Positions 24,991 through 38,426 of a stretch of DNA of 64,000 nucleotides are shown here, piece after piece; within the stretch, counting starts at the first letter, position 1, and every line of letters starts with the position of its first letter. Below the pieces are notes generated by a model that was given only the letters and a program-made list of their open reading frames with translations, was not told the origin of the DNA and ran no database searches. A program made the position numbers and the translations under genes. The DNA is from Dasypus novemcinctus (lineage: Eukaryota; Chordata; Mammalia; Cingulata; Dasypodidae), in assembly GCF_030445035.2 (NCBI RefSeq), contig NC_080673.1, positions 200,568,216-200,632,215 of the forward strand, read 5' to 3'.

Positions 24991-25049
24991 TGAGCAGAGA
25001 GGTCTGGCCCTTGGGGCCACCAGGAAGTGTGAGCCTCGTCTCCGTTGCT

Positions 25050-25150
25050 CCCCAACTGTTAGCCCTTAGGCAGATCACCGAGCCCCTCTGAACTCAGCCT
25101 CCTTTTCCAAAACCAACAGATGATGAGCACCGAGCTGCTCAGCCCCAGGG
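25050..25150 (-). repeat. MIR fragment
   Basis: 'cttaggcagatcaccgagcc', 'cctctgaactcagcctcctt', 'ttccaaaaccaacagatgatg' is the reverse-orientation MIR pattern, diverged. Confidence 0.5.
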
Positions 25151-25340
25151 CAGTGCAGTGGTGTAAGTTACATCCCCCGTGTTTGCTCACTTCTCACCAT
25201 CCATTATCACAACTTTCCCATCGCCCCCGTCAGAAACCCTGCACCATTAAGCAACAGCTTCCCTTCCCCTCCACTGCCCCTGGTGACCTCCGACGGACCG
25301 TCTCTCCCTAGGAATTTGCCTGTTCTAGCTCTTCCATGTC
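25140..25340 (+). mobile_element. Old L1-type fragment
   Basis: 'gtaagttacatc...caccatccattatcacaac...gtcagaaaccctgcaccatta...aggaatttgcctgttctagc' matches the L1-type block also present at 4765-5145. Degraded. Confidence 0.5.
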
Positions 25341-25756
25341 AGCGAGGGCACATGCCTTCACTTTTGCTGGAAGAAACCAACTGCAGTAGTGTCGGCAGCA
25401 CTTGCCTTGTCACCCACGCAAAGCGCAGGTGTCTTCCTGTCACACTTGAGCTCTTGCTGAGACCTTGGGATATTGTTGATTCTCACGGTCCCTTTGAAAT
25501 CATCTTCAGAAGATCTCGATATTTAATGGGTTAGTAGAGAAGTGCATATTTGTCCATTACATCACAAATTTAGTTTTGCAGTGTTCCAAAAACAGTATTC
25601 CAGTATACCTGGTATTCTCCATCATCTGTGTATCGTGCTGTCTGCCATTAAAATGCGATTCCGAGACGGCTGGCCCTGCTGCCGGAGAGGCACAGGTGGT
25701 GGGTGCTGGCACCATGCACCCACCTTAAAGTCCACTGTCCATGGCAGGAGGCGGGG

Positions 25757-25770
25757 CCAGCAGGGGGTGA
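25757..25770 (+). promoter_or_regulatory. Weak CTCF-like motif
   Basis: CCAGCAGGGGGTGA matches the CTCF core pattern except for one key C replaced by T. Low confidence. Confidence 0.25.
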
Positions 25771-26449
25771 GGAAGACGGACATCCATGTGGCTCTGCCCC
25801 GTCCCATGCCTCCTGCATTAGAGCACTTAGTGACAGGCAGGGAGCCCCAGTGACGTCGATTTAGGGCTACCCAGGACTCTCCTTCAACATCATACACGTT
25901 CACACACACAGAGGTGCAGGTCGGTGGCACATGTCTGTCCTTTGGTGATGGGTGCCTGGGCACACCTCCCACCCTGGGGAAATGCTGCTTTGCCCTCAGA
26001 GGGCAGCCGTGTTCTGGCTTCCCTGAGCCGCAGCAGGGTCTCCGCGGCCGGCTCGGGCCCTGCGTGGCGATGCCCGTGGCGTCACACCAGGGCCTCTGGC
26101 AGCTCGGGGCTCTGGCATAAACGTTCCTCCCCCGTAGAATGAACCCCCTTGGCTGCACTTCCCGGTGCTCTCCCTCCTCCCAGGCCCAGACACCTCCTCT
26201 TGGAAGCCCACCAGAGCAAGTAAGGGGGGCCCTGGCCCTGCCCTCGCAGGGTGGCCCGTCAAGTCACCCGAGGATGTTGCCAGCCTCTTGGGGGGGTCTC
26301 TGTGTTGGAAGAATGTTCTTGATGGTGTTCGGTGGCCTGAGGCATTTGTGCCTCTGCAGCACCTTCCTCCATTAAAAAAATATATACATATACCAGTCAA
26401 AATGCTGGCTTATTCCAGAACGTATTTGCCAGGTGCAGTGGATGTGCCG

Positions 26450-26562
26450 CGATGATGGAAGAGGTTGTTGATGTGGGAGGGGTGGGGTGAGGGGGGTGGG
26501 GGTTATATGGGGACCTCATATTTTTTTAAAGTAACATTAAAAGAAAATAAAGAAGAAAAAAA
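26450..26562 (+). mobile_element. L1 3' end
   Basis: The same G-rich block and A-rich tail as at 530-640 ('gaggttgttgatgtgggagg' to 'aaaaagaaaataaagaag'). This is a very short 5'-truncated insert in NSG1 intron 3. Confidence 0.75.
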
Positions 26563-29500
26563 ATGCTGGCTTTTGACGGCGCTGGTAGAAAGATGAATGT
26601 ATCCTAGGCTGGGTTGGTGATGACGTGTTCATTACGATGATTTCTTCCTTCTGATTCTTAAACAAACCTAAAACGACATCCTCGTGGCCGCTGCAGACTC
26701 AGGGGCCCCAGGCACTGAGCCGGCTGCACCTGAAGGAAAAGCCCGGTTGCTGCTGGAATGCTGTCCCCCCATCCCCACCCATGAGAGGACAGACCCAAAC
26801 AAGTGGCACCTCCCTGCCAACTAAAGATATGACCTGTCTGAGGTGCAGACTCTGGGCTGGCTCCAGCTACCTGGGGGTTGCTCAGCACCCGCTCATCCAG
26901 CGATGGGTTTTCTGATAACTGGCTCATTTGTCCACTTGCTTGCTCAGAACGTTCAGGAAGCAGCCGCTCTGCTGGATGAGTGGGTGGCAGCCCTGCACCT
27001 GGGGGTCCCAGGCTGTGGGGGACCGACCTGAAAGATGTGTTTCTTCTGGCTGCTCTAAACACACGACCACACACTTGGGGGCATAAACAACCCGTAAATG
27101 TGAAGTGCAAATCCCGTTGCATGGAGCTTGGCAGGGCTGCTCCCCCTCCAAAGGCTCTAGGGCAGAATCTGCTTCTTGGCCTTTTCCAGCTTCTAGAAGG
27201 CACCTCCAACCCATGGCTCTTTCAAAGCCAGCCATGGGGGGGTCTTTGAATCCCTCCCCATTCGTGGCCAGGCTGCTTTCGCCTCGTGGGTAGACCTTCC
27301 CTCTCAGGTGATGGCACCTGGCCAGGGCACTCTCCCCACCTTAGGGTCCTCGACTCAGTCCCACCTGCCGAGTGGCCCCACACGCACGGTTCCAGGGCTG
27401 AGGTCCTGCAGCCCCCGGGGGCCACCGGCCGGCCTTGGCCTGGGCTCTGGCGAGCCTGAGCTTCGGTTTCCAGCCTGGAGAGCATATCCGTGAGGCCACC
27501 TCGCAGGTGCTGCCACGAGGAGCCCGTGCATTTTTCTTTCAACCCCCTGCCGCCACGTGGGGGGCCTGGCAGGAGCCTCGGGGCTGCCACACACAGTGGA
27601 GCTTTGTCGTCAGCAGGCCAAGCCGGGGTTGGGGGCCCAGCAGCCCCCGGTTCCCAGCCCTGGGGAGTCGAAACAATACCGGTGCGCTGCGCGAAACAGC
27701 CCGGGGCTGCGCGGTCGCGGTCGGGGAGCCCGCAGTGGCGTCTTTGGACACCCCGTGATTCTAATCCGCAGCCAGGGTGGAGCCTGGCCTGGACCCCGGC
27801 TGTGTCGCGGCCACTCCTCCTGGGGACACTCAGGGGTCCTGTGCTTCTCTGCTGTGTTTCTTGCCCAGTGAGGCAGGCGTGGGGTTCGGGCTCCGAGCTT
27901 TCCTGCTCCAGTGCAGCGGGCGCTGTGCAGGGATGGGGCTCGCCCTGTGTGTCCTGGGCTGATAAACCAGGGTGCTGCAGTGGCACCCCCTTCCATGGAT
28001 GAGAGGGCCTACGGGTCGGGGGTGCGTGTGGCCGAGCAGGCCGGGGGTCCAGGGCTCTGAACCCACGTTGGGCAACGGCATGGTTGCCCTGTGGCCGAAG
28101 CATTCTGGAAGGGGTTGGAAGTGGAGCCGCAGGTGGTCGGGTGTCTCCGGGACGCTTAGAGTCCCACGGAGAGGGCCACTGAAGGGCACTCCCAAGGCCT
28201 GGAGGGTGTGTACGTCCCACTCCGTAGTTGCACCCTTTGTTCTGCAATGTTCCTAGGTGGCCTGAGAGTCTCCGAATGGGGACACACTTTTACTTCACAG
28301 GACTTAGGGAAAAGTGGCCGTGGGCTCCGTGCACGTGGCACCCGGGCCAGCTAGAGAGGCGCGCTGGAGGCCAGGGCCAGACTCGCTTCTGAGCAGTTTG
28401 GGATCTTTCTGGAAAGGCTGGCCGTGGGGCAGGGCGCCATACCACGTGGTGACTTAGCAGGCACCTTTCCCACCCTGGGGCCTCTCGGGCCAAGCAGGGG
28501 AGAGGTGGGCCCAGCATCTGTGGGGGTTTGGGCAGCAGCTGGGAAGGTCGCCCCCCGCCCCCCAGGGATGCACTTCTTCGTCGCCCCCTCCCCGGGCTGG
28601 TCCGGGCTACGTGCTCGCATGTCACGGTTCTGTGGGCTCCTTGGCCACCAGGCCCGGGAATCCTGCATCAAAGTCCCGGCAGAGCTCCAGGAGGAGCCCC
28701 GGAGGAAGCGGTTTCCCCACGGCCCCGCGCAGGCAGCGGGGGGCTATTTTTAAACCTGAACAGATGGGGCTCGGCAAGCAAACGCCAGCGAGGCTCGGAA
28801 TCGCGGGGGCAGGTTTAGTGGCCGCCCATCTAGGACTTGAAATCACGGCCTGACGGGGCCGCTTCACCTGCGTGCCCTGGACTGCACCCCAGAAGGGCCC
28901 CAGACGCCTTAGATCAAGTGCGAAGGGCTGCCAAGGAGGCCAGCCGTGCTGGGAGGCAGGTCTTCCCAGGGACGCTGGCGACGCCACCGGGGCCCTCCCC
29001 AAGTTAGCGGCCCCCGGGTTGAGTGTGGGTGCAGGCCTGGCTGGGACAGGCGGCAGGGGGAGGAGGCTACACCCGCCGGGGTCACCGCCCGGCTCTGCTC
29101 CCTGCAGCTCTGCGGCCCTGGGCAGGTGTGCGCCGGGTGCCGGGCTCTGCTCTCTGTTCCACGCCCGGCCGGCCTTGACCTCGGGGAGGTGGGCCCTGCC
29201 CCTCTCCACTTATAGACCGAGAACCAGAGGTCCACCCGGGCCGTCGGCTGCTCCCGCCTCTCCGGGCTCCCGTCCTGCTCAGGGGTGGGGCTGGCATTGG
29301 CACGCCCTGCACAGTGCACGCGCTGCCCCCCTGCCGCCAGGCCCCTGGTGCAGCTGCCGGCTTCCCTGGGCACACTCGGGCCCCCGGGTGCCCAGGCTGC
29401 ATGTCCACCGCCCGGGCCCGTGGGCTTGTCCGTGCCTCCACGGCCTGAGCCCTGTGTCCCTCCTGGGGCGCCTGGGGCCCTGGAGGCCGCAGCACCCTGT

Positions 29501-30164
29501 CCTGTGGCCTGGGGCAGGCCAGGGCTCCTTATGCAACGGGTGCGTCCAACACACTGGAGAGGGCGACGGCGCCGAGTGTGGCCGGCTGGGGGGATGGAGG
29601 ACAAGGACCGTCAGAGCAGGGGTCCCGGCGGAAAGGAGAGGTGGAGGATAGAGGCATGAGCCGGGAGAGCAACAGGACCTGGCGGCAGGCAGGAGGGCAC
29701 CGCCAGAGGTGACTCGGGGGTGTCCTGCCCGACCGGGGCTCTGAGTGGGGGTGGAGGTCAGGGTCCTGGGCAGGGAGAAGTCCTGGTGCGACTGCCCCGA
29801 GCAGCCGGTGTGAGGCCTGGTGGGGTCACCCTGGGTCCAGCAGCACAGTGGACAGGTCACTGAGGCCCAGCACCCCCTCTCTGGCCAAGAGCCCCTCCCC
29901 GGGCCAGGAGGGTGCGGCTGCCATGGGCAGGGCAGGTGCCAAGCCCAGGACGGTTCTGCTTCCTGACGGGCACTTGCCGCAGCCCCACAGGCACCCAGAG
30001 GTGCTGGCACTGTTGCACCAGGTCGCGGGGGAGGAGACGGGGGGGGGTGGGTGTCAGCGCGGCCCAAGCCGCCCAGGTGGTGCAGCCGGTGAGCCGGCGA
30101 GCTGCGGACGGGCCTCGGGCCTCTGGGCTCGGGGCTGCTGGCTCACTTCTTTGGTTTCTTTTTA

Positions 30165-30420
30165 AATTTTAATTTGAGTATTCAGCACAAAATCGTCCCC
30201 TGTAACCACTCTCACATGTACCACCGGGGATGGTAATTACAATCACAACGTCGTGCTCACCACCTGGCATCCCTGCGCAAAACGTTTCATCGCCCCGAAC
30301 AGAAACCCTGGGCCCTCCGAGCGGTCCTTCGCCTCCCCGCCCCCCGGCAACCCCTGGCCTACTTTCTCGGACTCTGGTGTTCTAGGTCACACCACGTCTG
30401 CCCTTCTGTGTCTGGCCCTT
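30165..30420 (+). mobile_element. Old L1-type fragment
   Basis: 'attttaatttgagtattcag', 'gtaattacaatcacaacgtc', 'cccgaacagaaaccctgg', 'caacccctggcctactttct' follow the order of the L1-type block at 4765-5145. Confidence 0.5.
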
Positions 30421-31146
30421 TTCACCACCACGTTCCGGTGCCGCCTCTGGGCAGGACCTCAGCCCAGGGGTGCCCCATCCTCCAGGGGGACGTGTGGTTT
30501 ACAAAGCCCCTTCTCAGTGTCTCCTCGTGTTGCTCCCACAGGCTGCAGGTTCCTGAGGCCCCCTGGTGTGGGGGAACCCACGCCCAGGGCTCTGAGGCTG
30601 GGACAGGGCTCTCTGCACTTTGGGGGTCTCCCCCGATGGGCTGAGGGTCCACCCTTTCTCCTCTGGAGCCTCAGGTAGCAGCTGCGCTCCCTGAATTCGG
30701 TGGCTGCATGGTTCAGTGGGGGCCCCGGGGGACGATGGGAAGTGGCAGCTCAGCTCCCGCGTTCGGGACCGACCCCGCGCCGGCCCCCAGCGCCACCCTC
30801 CCGTCTCCTTCCCACCTAACAGCCCTCCCTGCCCCCCCGGGTGGGCCGTGCTCTGCCACCTGAAGGCTCACACCTCCTTGGCCCTCCCTTTTAGCTTCTG
30901 GACACACTCCTGCCTGTCTGCTCGGCTGCTCCCAGCTGGGGGTGAGGCTGGAGCACGCATGGGGCCACCTCCGTCCCTGCGTGTGGCTCGAGGACCGTGC
31001 TGAACCGAGGCAGGGCCTGGGCTCACGCTGCACCCTGGGAATCCGGGCCCTGGGTTCAGGTGTGCGTCCAGGTGGTCTGGGCGCCCCGTGGGGCCACCCT
31101 GAAGCCGTGCCGTATCTGCACCCCCGGCCCTCTACACAGAGCTTGA

Positions 31147-32034
<888 letters not shown>

Positions 32035-32364
32035 TAGAGCCCAGGCGAAGAGGGAGACACGACTGTTGCAGGACTTGGTGCTGCTGAAATGAAAGCAGAG
32101 CAGGAAACACCCACACGATTGCTGGGTAGAGAGCTCCCGCCAGGGACTTGGGGTTTGAGGCTGTGCTGCTGGGAGCACCCAGAGGCCGCAGGCTAGACTT
32201 CCGGGGCCCAGCCCACCCATCCTCCTTCCGGCTCTTTGGCGCTTCCCCCAGCTGGCGCGCGTCTGCTCCGTGCCACCGGCCGCTTGCTGCTGGCACTGCT
32301 GTCACGGCTGGAACAAGGCCAGGGGCCGGGGAGGTGATCCGACTCCTCGCTTAGTTCCTGAATG

Positions 32365-32725
32365 TCACCTGTGGCCTATTTGGTGTCCTGAGGCTGCTGG
32401 AACAAAGGAGAGCACCAACGGGGGCTTCCAACAACAGAAACATGCTCTCCCTCGGCTCTGGAGCGGGGCAGGGCTGTCCCCCGAAGCCTGCAGGGAGGAC
32501 CTTCCTGGCCATCTCCAGCCTCTGGGGCCGGCCAGCCCGGGCGCCCTTGGCTCGTGGCTGTGCCACTCCAGTCTCCTCCATTGCCACGTGGCCGCTACCT
32601 TTCTAAGAACACCAGGCACCTTGGCTGGGGACCTCACCTTAATTGAACCCCTTCCAAGTAAGGGCACACCTGGGGCTGAGGACCAGTGTGTCTTTTTGGG
32701 GGACGCCATTCAAGCCATGACAGGT
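32365..32725 (-). repeat. Old mammalian interspersed repeat
   Basis: The + strand reads 'ggtgtcctgaggctgctgga', 'acaacagaaacatgctctcc', 'ccactccagtctcctccatt', 'ttttgggggacgccattcaa', the ordered landmarks of the family also seen at 1335-1855 and 48465-48720. Confidence 0.6.
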
Positions 32726-33974
32726 GATGAGCGCTGGAGAAAGGAAAAGCAAAAGGAGAGCCCGGCGGGGGATGCAGCTTCACGAGGGCATCAGCGTTTG
32801 AGCCAAGGCAGGCGAGAGGGAGGGGGCCAGGGAGACAGCTGCTTGCACCCGGGTGCACTCAGCAAGCCTGTCCATGCGCTGGGCTGGGGCTGGGGGAGTT
32901 TATGGCTAGTTTGGAAGTCCAGAGGCCGAGTGCGTCCATGGCCACAGTCCAGAGGCCAAGGGACCAAGCCAGCGCTCCGAGGCTGGTCCGGGGGGCTGCG
33001 GGCTTTGAGGAAGGGGAGGGCTGGCCTTGACCGAGCAGGGCCTCTGGGTAGGGGGAAGAGGTGCCCCACGGGGAGGGAGAGCAGCAGGACCACGGCTCGG
33101 GGCCTGGGAAGCCTTGGGAGGTGGGCGAAGCTGGACTGCGCGGCGCCGGGGCGCCGGGCGAGGGCTTCAGTGCTTAACTCGGCATTTAGGAGGCACTGGA
33201 GAAGAGGGAAGTGCCAGGGCCCATCACTCGGCCACCTGGGGAGGCTGCAGTGGGCCAGGCAAGGGACGAGGATCTGACAGGTCAGGACACGGGGAGACCG
33301 TGTGACATCGGGAGGCAGGGGAGGGGCCAGAGGGGAGGGCTTGGCCTGGAGCCGGGTGACCGAGAGAGGCTGAGGACGCCAAGAGGGCACAAAGGCAGTA
33401 GCCGTGCTCTGCGCAGACACCAGCTGGCACGGAGGACTAGTCGCAGCCCCGGCCGGTGGTCACAAGTCACTGAGGCCAGCACGACCCGGCCTGCTTTCCT
33501 GGTTGTTCTCCCTGGGCGCCTGGGCAAGTCCCCCGCGTGAATGGGGCAGCTGAACCCGCTCATCTCCTGCCCCCTCCTGCCACCCCACGTTCTGCCAGCG
33601 CCCAGCCCTGAGAACCGCCCGGCAGGGGCTGCCTCAGGTGGCACTGGGTCTGGTGGGGGGTGAGCATGCATGAATCGTGGCCTCTGTCCCCGAGGCACCC
33701 AACGCTTCCCTGAAGGGTGGCAGGGTGGAGGGGACAGAGCCAAGGGGAGGCAGTGGAGGCTGGAGAGGAGGGGCGGCTGCCTGCTGGGTGGGGACCTCGG
33801 CTCCCACAGAGCCCCGGGCAGGACTGGGAGCTCCTGGAAGAGTGCGGATCGCCTGCTGCCTCCTGCAGAGGGTGGGTGCTCCCGAGCCCAGGTGTGGCTG
33901 GGATCCAGCCCTGACGACAAAGGGCCTCCCCTTCTGTCAGTGTGTGACCGCGGGCACCCCACCCTCCAGGGAAG

Positions 33975-34130
33975 CCTCACCTGTGAGGTCCAGTGACTTC
34001 AGCCGGCACGGCCACCTGGCGGGGTGAGACTCGGCAGCCCCATTCGTAGCTGAGGGGACTGAGCTCAGAGAGAAGGGATCCCCTAGGGAGGTCAGCCAGG
34101 AACCGGCAGAGCGGGACCCAGGCCAGGGCC
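33975..34130 (+). repeat. MIR fragment
   Basis: 'ccattcgtagctgaggggac', 'tgagctcagagagaagggat', 'gaggtcagccaggaaccggc' follow MIR order. Confidence 0.55.
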
Positions 34131-35349
34131 ACTGAAGTGCTCGAGAAGGACCCACCCACGTCTGCCGTTTCCTTTTGGGCTCCTGGGCATTTCTGGTCTT
34201 TATGGTATGGGTTCAGGGAGAACCGGTCCTCAGGCAGGGTGGTACCCGGGGCTGAGGGACACACGCTGTTGTCTTCCCTTTACCTCTGCACAACTCCAGC
34301 GGCCGGCGGGTCACTCGCCTCTGAGAGGCACAGCCCCAGCAGCCCAAGAGGGAGAGGACCCCCCAGCACCCGCCTGGGCTGTGGACCTGGCCTGTGGGGA
34401 CAGGGGCGCCACCAGGGTCAGCCTCTCCCTTCTAAGGGATCTCCAGATCCCAGGTGCCCTCTAAATCCACCCATGTCCTGCATCTTCCAGACCCCAGCGA
34501 CCGCGGGCGGGTAGCTCTGCCGCATGCCAGGCGCTGGCCCAGCAACGCCGGCACATCTGACCGCCGGCACAGACGCGTCGCCCTCCTGGAGGCGGGGACC
34601 GTGGGCTGGGAGAGGTGGGGCCTGGGGAGCGAGGCCCTGGGAGGGCAAGTGGCCCTGGAGGCTGGTGGCACGGGGCATGGACTCGCGGCTGTCCTGGGCC
34701 CGTCTTGGCGCTGCAGGTGCAGAGCATGGGCCTCGCTCTTGGACGGGTCACCTGTGATGGGCAGCCCACCTGTGCGGGGCCCTCGCAGCCACCCCTGGCC
34801 ACCCCAGCTGGCCGCCCCTCTTCAGAGATACACAGCAGGTCTCCCTGTGCCCAAGCCTAGGGGAAGAGTGAGACACCCGGGTACGCCCGGTCCGTCCTTC
34901 ACACCTGCTCACGCGAGAGCTTCTTCAGGACGGAGTCTTCACCCCTTCCGCCCTTGTGACAAACTGGGTGCTCGGCCTGTGCTTGTCTCTGTCCCGGGCT
35001 CTGGACACCAGTGAATCAGCCCAGCAGGGGACTTCCGGGTTCAGGACGCTAGAGCCTGGCTGGCGAGAGGGACATCGTGGGGGGCTCTCGGCCCCGCCGC
35101 CTCCTGGGTCTTTCCACAACTGGCCGTGAACGAGGGAGAGTGAGGACCAGCTGCCCCGCTCCTGGGGCCCAGCTGGATCTAGCCTGCCAGCGGCCAGTTC
35201 TGAAGACAGGTCCCCGTCGGCCCCCGGGTGGGAGAGCTCACGGCAAGCCCTGGTTTCTCACTGGTCTCGGTTCGGACTGGGTGGGCAGCCTTGAAGGATG
35301 AGGGTGTGGGGAGGTGGGGGGCATTGGCCAGAGGCCCAGGCTGCAGTGC

Positions 35350-35460
35350 TGGCCCTTGCACCCTCCCGCGTGACCTTGGAGAGTCACCTCGCCTCTGGGT
35401 GACTCTAAACCGGGGTTAACGGGAAACCTCACAACGAGAGAACGTGCGTTAAAAGTGCTT
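35350..35460 (-). repeat. MIR fragment
   Basis: Reverse-orientation MIR: 'gtgaccttggagagtcacct', 'cgcctctgggtgactctaaa', 'gcgttaaaagtgctttgca'. Confidence 0.6.
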
Positions 35461-36094
35461 TGCAAACTGTCGGGCAGGAGGAAAGCCTGAGGAGGACACG
35501 GGTGGGGGGCACAGACCCCCAGGTCCCTGCCAGGAGGTGGGAGCTGGGCCTAGAACCTAGAGGGAAACCTCCAAGAGCAGCCCCCGGAACTGGGCGGCCC
35601 GGCTGGCCTGCCTTTAGCCTTCCCAGAAGAACGTGCTCTGAGGCCTTGGCTGCCTGGGCGGTCCCTGCGTGCCTCTCGGGCCCAGCGTGGATGGGTCCCA
35701 GCTGCCTACATGCATCGGGCAGCAGCCACCTCTGGTCATGGGTGATGCCTGAGGTGCCTGGTGCCAGGCTAGGTTGCAGGTTCTTAGCCTTTTTGGGGCC
35801 CCAGACCCATGATAAGCTGAGGGAAACGATGGACTGAATTCCTCATATAACCTGAGTTCTGAGCCACATGAACCCACCCAGACTCCCCTGGTCAGTAGGA
35901 TCTCTTGGCCTCCGGGACAGAGCCTCTTCCCAAGGGGACGGCTTCCTGCTGCTCTCTGGCTCAAACAGCAACTCACGCCTCTTCCATCTGACACTGAGGT
36001 TTGTTCGGCCTGGCCCTGGCCCTCGCCCTTTTCCAGGGTTTCCACCACGCTCCTCCCACCCTCTGCTCTCACCACCAGCTGCGGTGTCTTGTGT

Positions 36095-36493
36095 TTTTTA
36101 AAAGATTTATTTATTCCTCTCCCCTTCCCCCCTCCTGTTGTCTGCTGTGTCCACTCGCTGTGTGTGTTTTTCTGTGTCCGCTTGGATTCTTGTCAGTGGC
36201 ACTGGGAATCTGTCTTTTTGTTGTGTCATCTTGCTGTGTCAGCTGTGTGTGTGCGGTGCCACTCCTGGGCAGGCTGCCCTTTTTCATGCAGTGTGGCTTC
36301 TCTTTACAGGGTGCACTCATTGCGCATGGGGCTCCCCTACGAGGGGACACCCCTGCATGGCAGGGCACTCCTTGTGCACATCAGCACTGCGTGTGGGCCA
36401 GCTCCACACGGGTCAGGGAGGCCCGGGGTTTGAACTCAGGACCTCCCATGTGGTAGGCAGATGCTCTATCCTTTGAGCCAAATCCGCTTCCCG
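36095..36493 (-). mobile_element. Full-length DAS SINE with target-site duplication
   Basis: On the - strand this is the same element as at 4147-4571, with the tRNA-like head at the right end and the oligo-T (tail) at the left. The direct repeat GGTGTCTTGTGT flanks it exactly at 36083-36094 and 36494-36505. It sits in NSG1 intron 4, antisense to the gene. The B box is changed to GGTTTGAA... on the reverse read, like other diverged copies. Confidence 0.92.
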
Positions 36494-36550
36494 GGTGTCT
36501 TGTGTAGATGTCTTCCTGCACGAAGCCTCCCTCCTCTCCTGAGCTTTTTC

Positions 36551-36566
36551 CGTTGCCATGGCAACG
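36551..36566. promoter_or_regulatory. Perfect palindromic RFX X-box
   Basis: CGTTGCCATGGCAACG is a 16-bp perfect palindrome and an ideal match to the RFX X-box (GTTGCCATGGCAAC). It is 456 bp upstream of the last NSG1 exon and immediately outside the DAS SINE. Binding is inferred from motif quality. Confidence 0.6.
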
Positions 36567-36920
36567 CTCACCTGGCCAAGGCCTACTCACCCTCCAGGAC
36601 CCAGCTCGAGAGAAGCCTTTCCTACTTCCCTCCCTCAATTCCTCGCCCTGTTACTTGAATATGTTGTTTCTGGCAGACACGTCAAAACTTTCAGTGTTTT
36701 TAGTAGACTCAAAACGTGACAACCAGCGCGAGCGCTCGGTGGAGCAGGAGGGCCTGCTGTGCCGTCTCCGCCCCCGGAGCACGGTGCTGCTCCAACGTGG
36801 CGCTCGCAACAGAGGTCGACTCTGTTCTGTTGTCATACAGGTCAGACTGCCTGCTAGGCCGTGCGCACCACGAGGGCAGGTTCCACGTCTGCTTCTGCTC
36901 ACCGCTCCGCTTCCTCCACC
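36565..36920 (+). repeat. L2-like degraded region
   Basis: 'caggacccagctcgagagaagcc' style start and 'gtgcgcaccacgagggcagg', 'cacgtctgcttctgctcacc' near the end resemble L2 3' landmarks. Position 36650-36725 inside it is duplicated at 38427-38502. Confidence 0.45.
36650..36725 (+). repeat. 75-bp segment duplicated across the last NSG1 exon (copy 1)
   Basis: This segment aligns with 38427-38502 in the same orientation at roughly 75-80% identity by eye. Shared blocks include 'TTTGAAT/CTTGAAT', 'GTTTCTGG', 'AGACA', 'GTCAAAA' and 'AGTAGA'. The two copies flank coding exon 4 of NSG1. Confidence 0.75.
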
Positions 36921-37022
36921 AAGCCTGGGGGGGTCTCAGGAAGTGCCGGGGGGGCTCCTGGGGGCCCAGCACGGGCGTCCTGCCGCCACGCTGCAGGCGG
37001 CTCAGCGACATCTTTCTTTCAG

Positions 37023-37223
37023 AACACCCAGTGCATTCCTGAAGGCTTGGAAAGCTACTACGCCGAGCAAGACTCCAGCGCCCGGGAGAAATTCTACACA
37101 GTCATTAACCACTACAACCTGGCCAAGCAGAGCATCACGCGCTCCGTGTCGCCGTGGATGTCGGTGCTGTCGGAAGAGAAGCTGTCGGAGCAGGAGACGG
37201 AGGCTGCGGAGAAATCGGCTTAG
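37023..37223 (+). CDS. NSG1: NSG1 coding exon 4 (residues 120-185 and stop)
   Basis: 66 codons plus TAG run from [16 protein letters not shown] to ETEAAEKSA. The acceptor is TTTCTTTCAG| before 37023, with a good pyrimidine tract. The segment is the C-terminal part beyond the membrane helix, with a conserved Cys (NTQC) that can pair with the Cys in RACPDG of the previous exon; pairing is inferred. [18 protein letters not shown] is typical of NSG1. The stop at 37221-37223 gives the expected total of 185 residues. Confidence 0.97.
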   Translation, partial: NTQCIPEGLESYYAEQDSSAREKFYTVINHYNLAKQSITRSVSPWMSVLSEEKLSEQETEAAEKSA

Positions 37224-37365
37224 CGGGATGGGCAGGTTCCTTACAATTTGTCACTTGAAGGTAATAAAGGGACTTGGAGGGACATCTCATTAAATATAAT
37301 TACCAATAATTTAGAGGTTACTCATTTACGGTGCAATTGCTTCTGTTTGCTGATGCTGCTTTGCA

Positions 37366-37371
37366 AATAAA
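37366..37371 (+). promoter_or_regulatory. NSG1: Candidate proximal poly(A) signal, NSG1
   Basis: AATAAA lies 143 nt after the stop codon. Other candidates are at 37263, 37505, 38874 and 39117. Confidence 0.45.
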
Positions 37372-38426
37372 ACTTGCTGCAGACCACCCATGGGCACAAA
37401 AGTCAAGTGCATATCAGCATTGCTTAAAGAGCGCTGACACCACTTTTCATGTTAAGAAATCTTAATTTAGCTACTTTACTGGGATTTATTGGATGCTGTC
37501 AAAAAATAAATTTACACTGGATATGCCAGAGGTTTGGACTTGAGATAAATAACGCATCTTGTGGAATGGATTTTTTTAAACCACCTGGCCGCCTGCCATC
37601 TCCATAGTCCTATCTAGAGTGGAGTGGTCTCGTGCTCGGTGGAGAGCGCGCTGTGCCCACTGTCTCTCCACCTCCCATGCAGCCAAGCGCTGCAGTGAGT
37701 GGTGCAGCGGAGGAAGGGGAGAAACTAACATTGGGGAGCAGGTGCGGCCTCCCCTCCAGGGTGGGCTTGGACCTGTGGAGGTGCCGGCCACAGGGCATGC
37801 TCGGTGGCCTTCCGGCGGCAGCATGCTCGGCCTCCCCTGACTTGGCCTCTTGATGAAGAGGTGCGCCGAAACCCAGTGGGGGCGCCGCTGGGTAAAGGCA
37901 GGCGTGTCTACACTCTGCACAGACCGAACACAGCATGTGAGGTGAGGGAGGGCTCTGGGAAGGGACGGCCCCTGGGCCCCCAGACCAAGAGCCCATCTCC
38001 AGGTAGGTGGCCTGTCTGCTCTGTGACGTGCTGAATAGGAAGGAAACCCCACTGGCCCTTTGGTTCACTTCTATTATGAATAAATTGGCACCAAGAACCC
38101 CGTTAGCAAGTTAGGTTTTAAAGTTAGCTGGGTGGGAAAAGTGAAAATGTAGCTGCTGGGAGGCCAGGGCTACTTCAGTTTTTATTTTGGGAAATCAGTG
38201 TAAGTACTGCGATGTAAGAAACAGCCAGGAAGGCCTGGTAAGAGGGGCCCGTGTGGCTCCACGCAAACCCGATGATGAAATGTCAACTCACAATCTTTGT
38301 AAGAAAATTGTTTCAATTTGAATCTTGACATTAAAGTATATATTTACAAAACTGCCAGTTAGATAAATTAAGTGTATAAAACAATTAAATAGAAAAAAAG
38401 ATATTTGCAGACGTTTCCTTCCATGT

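Noticed and set aside
24428-25078. 216-codon antisense frame with His/Pro/Thr repeats
   Set aside because: It is generated by a minisatellite unit that lacks stops, with no promoter or splice context. Not a gene.
26843-30172. Many long GC-rich open frames
   Set aside because: Overlapping frames on both strands, no consistent splice sites and no recognisable domains. This is NSG1 intron 3.
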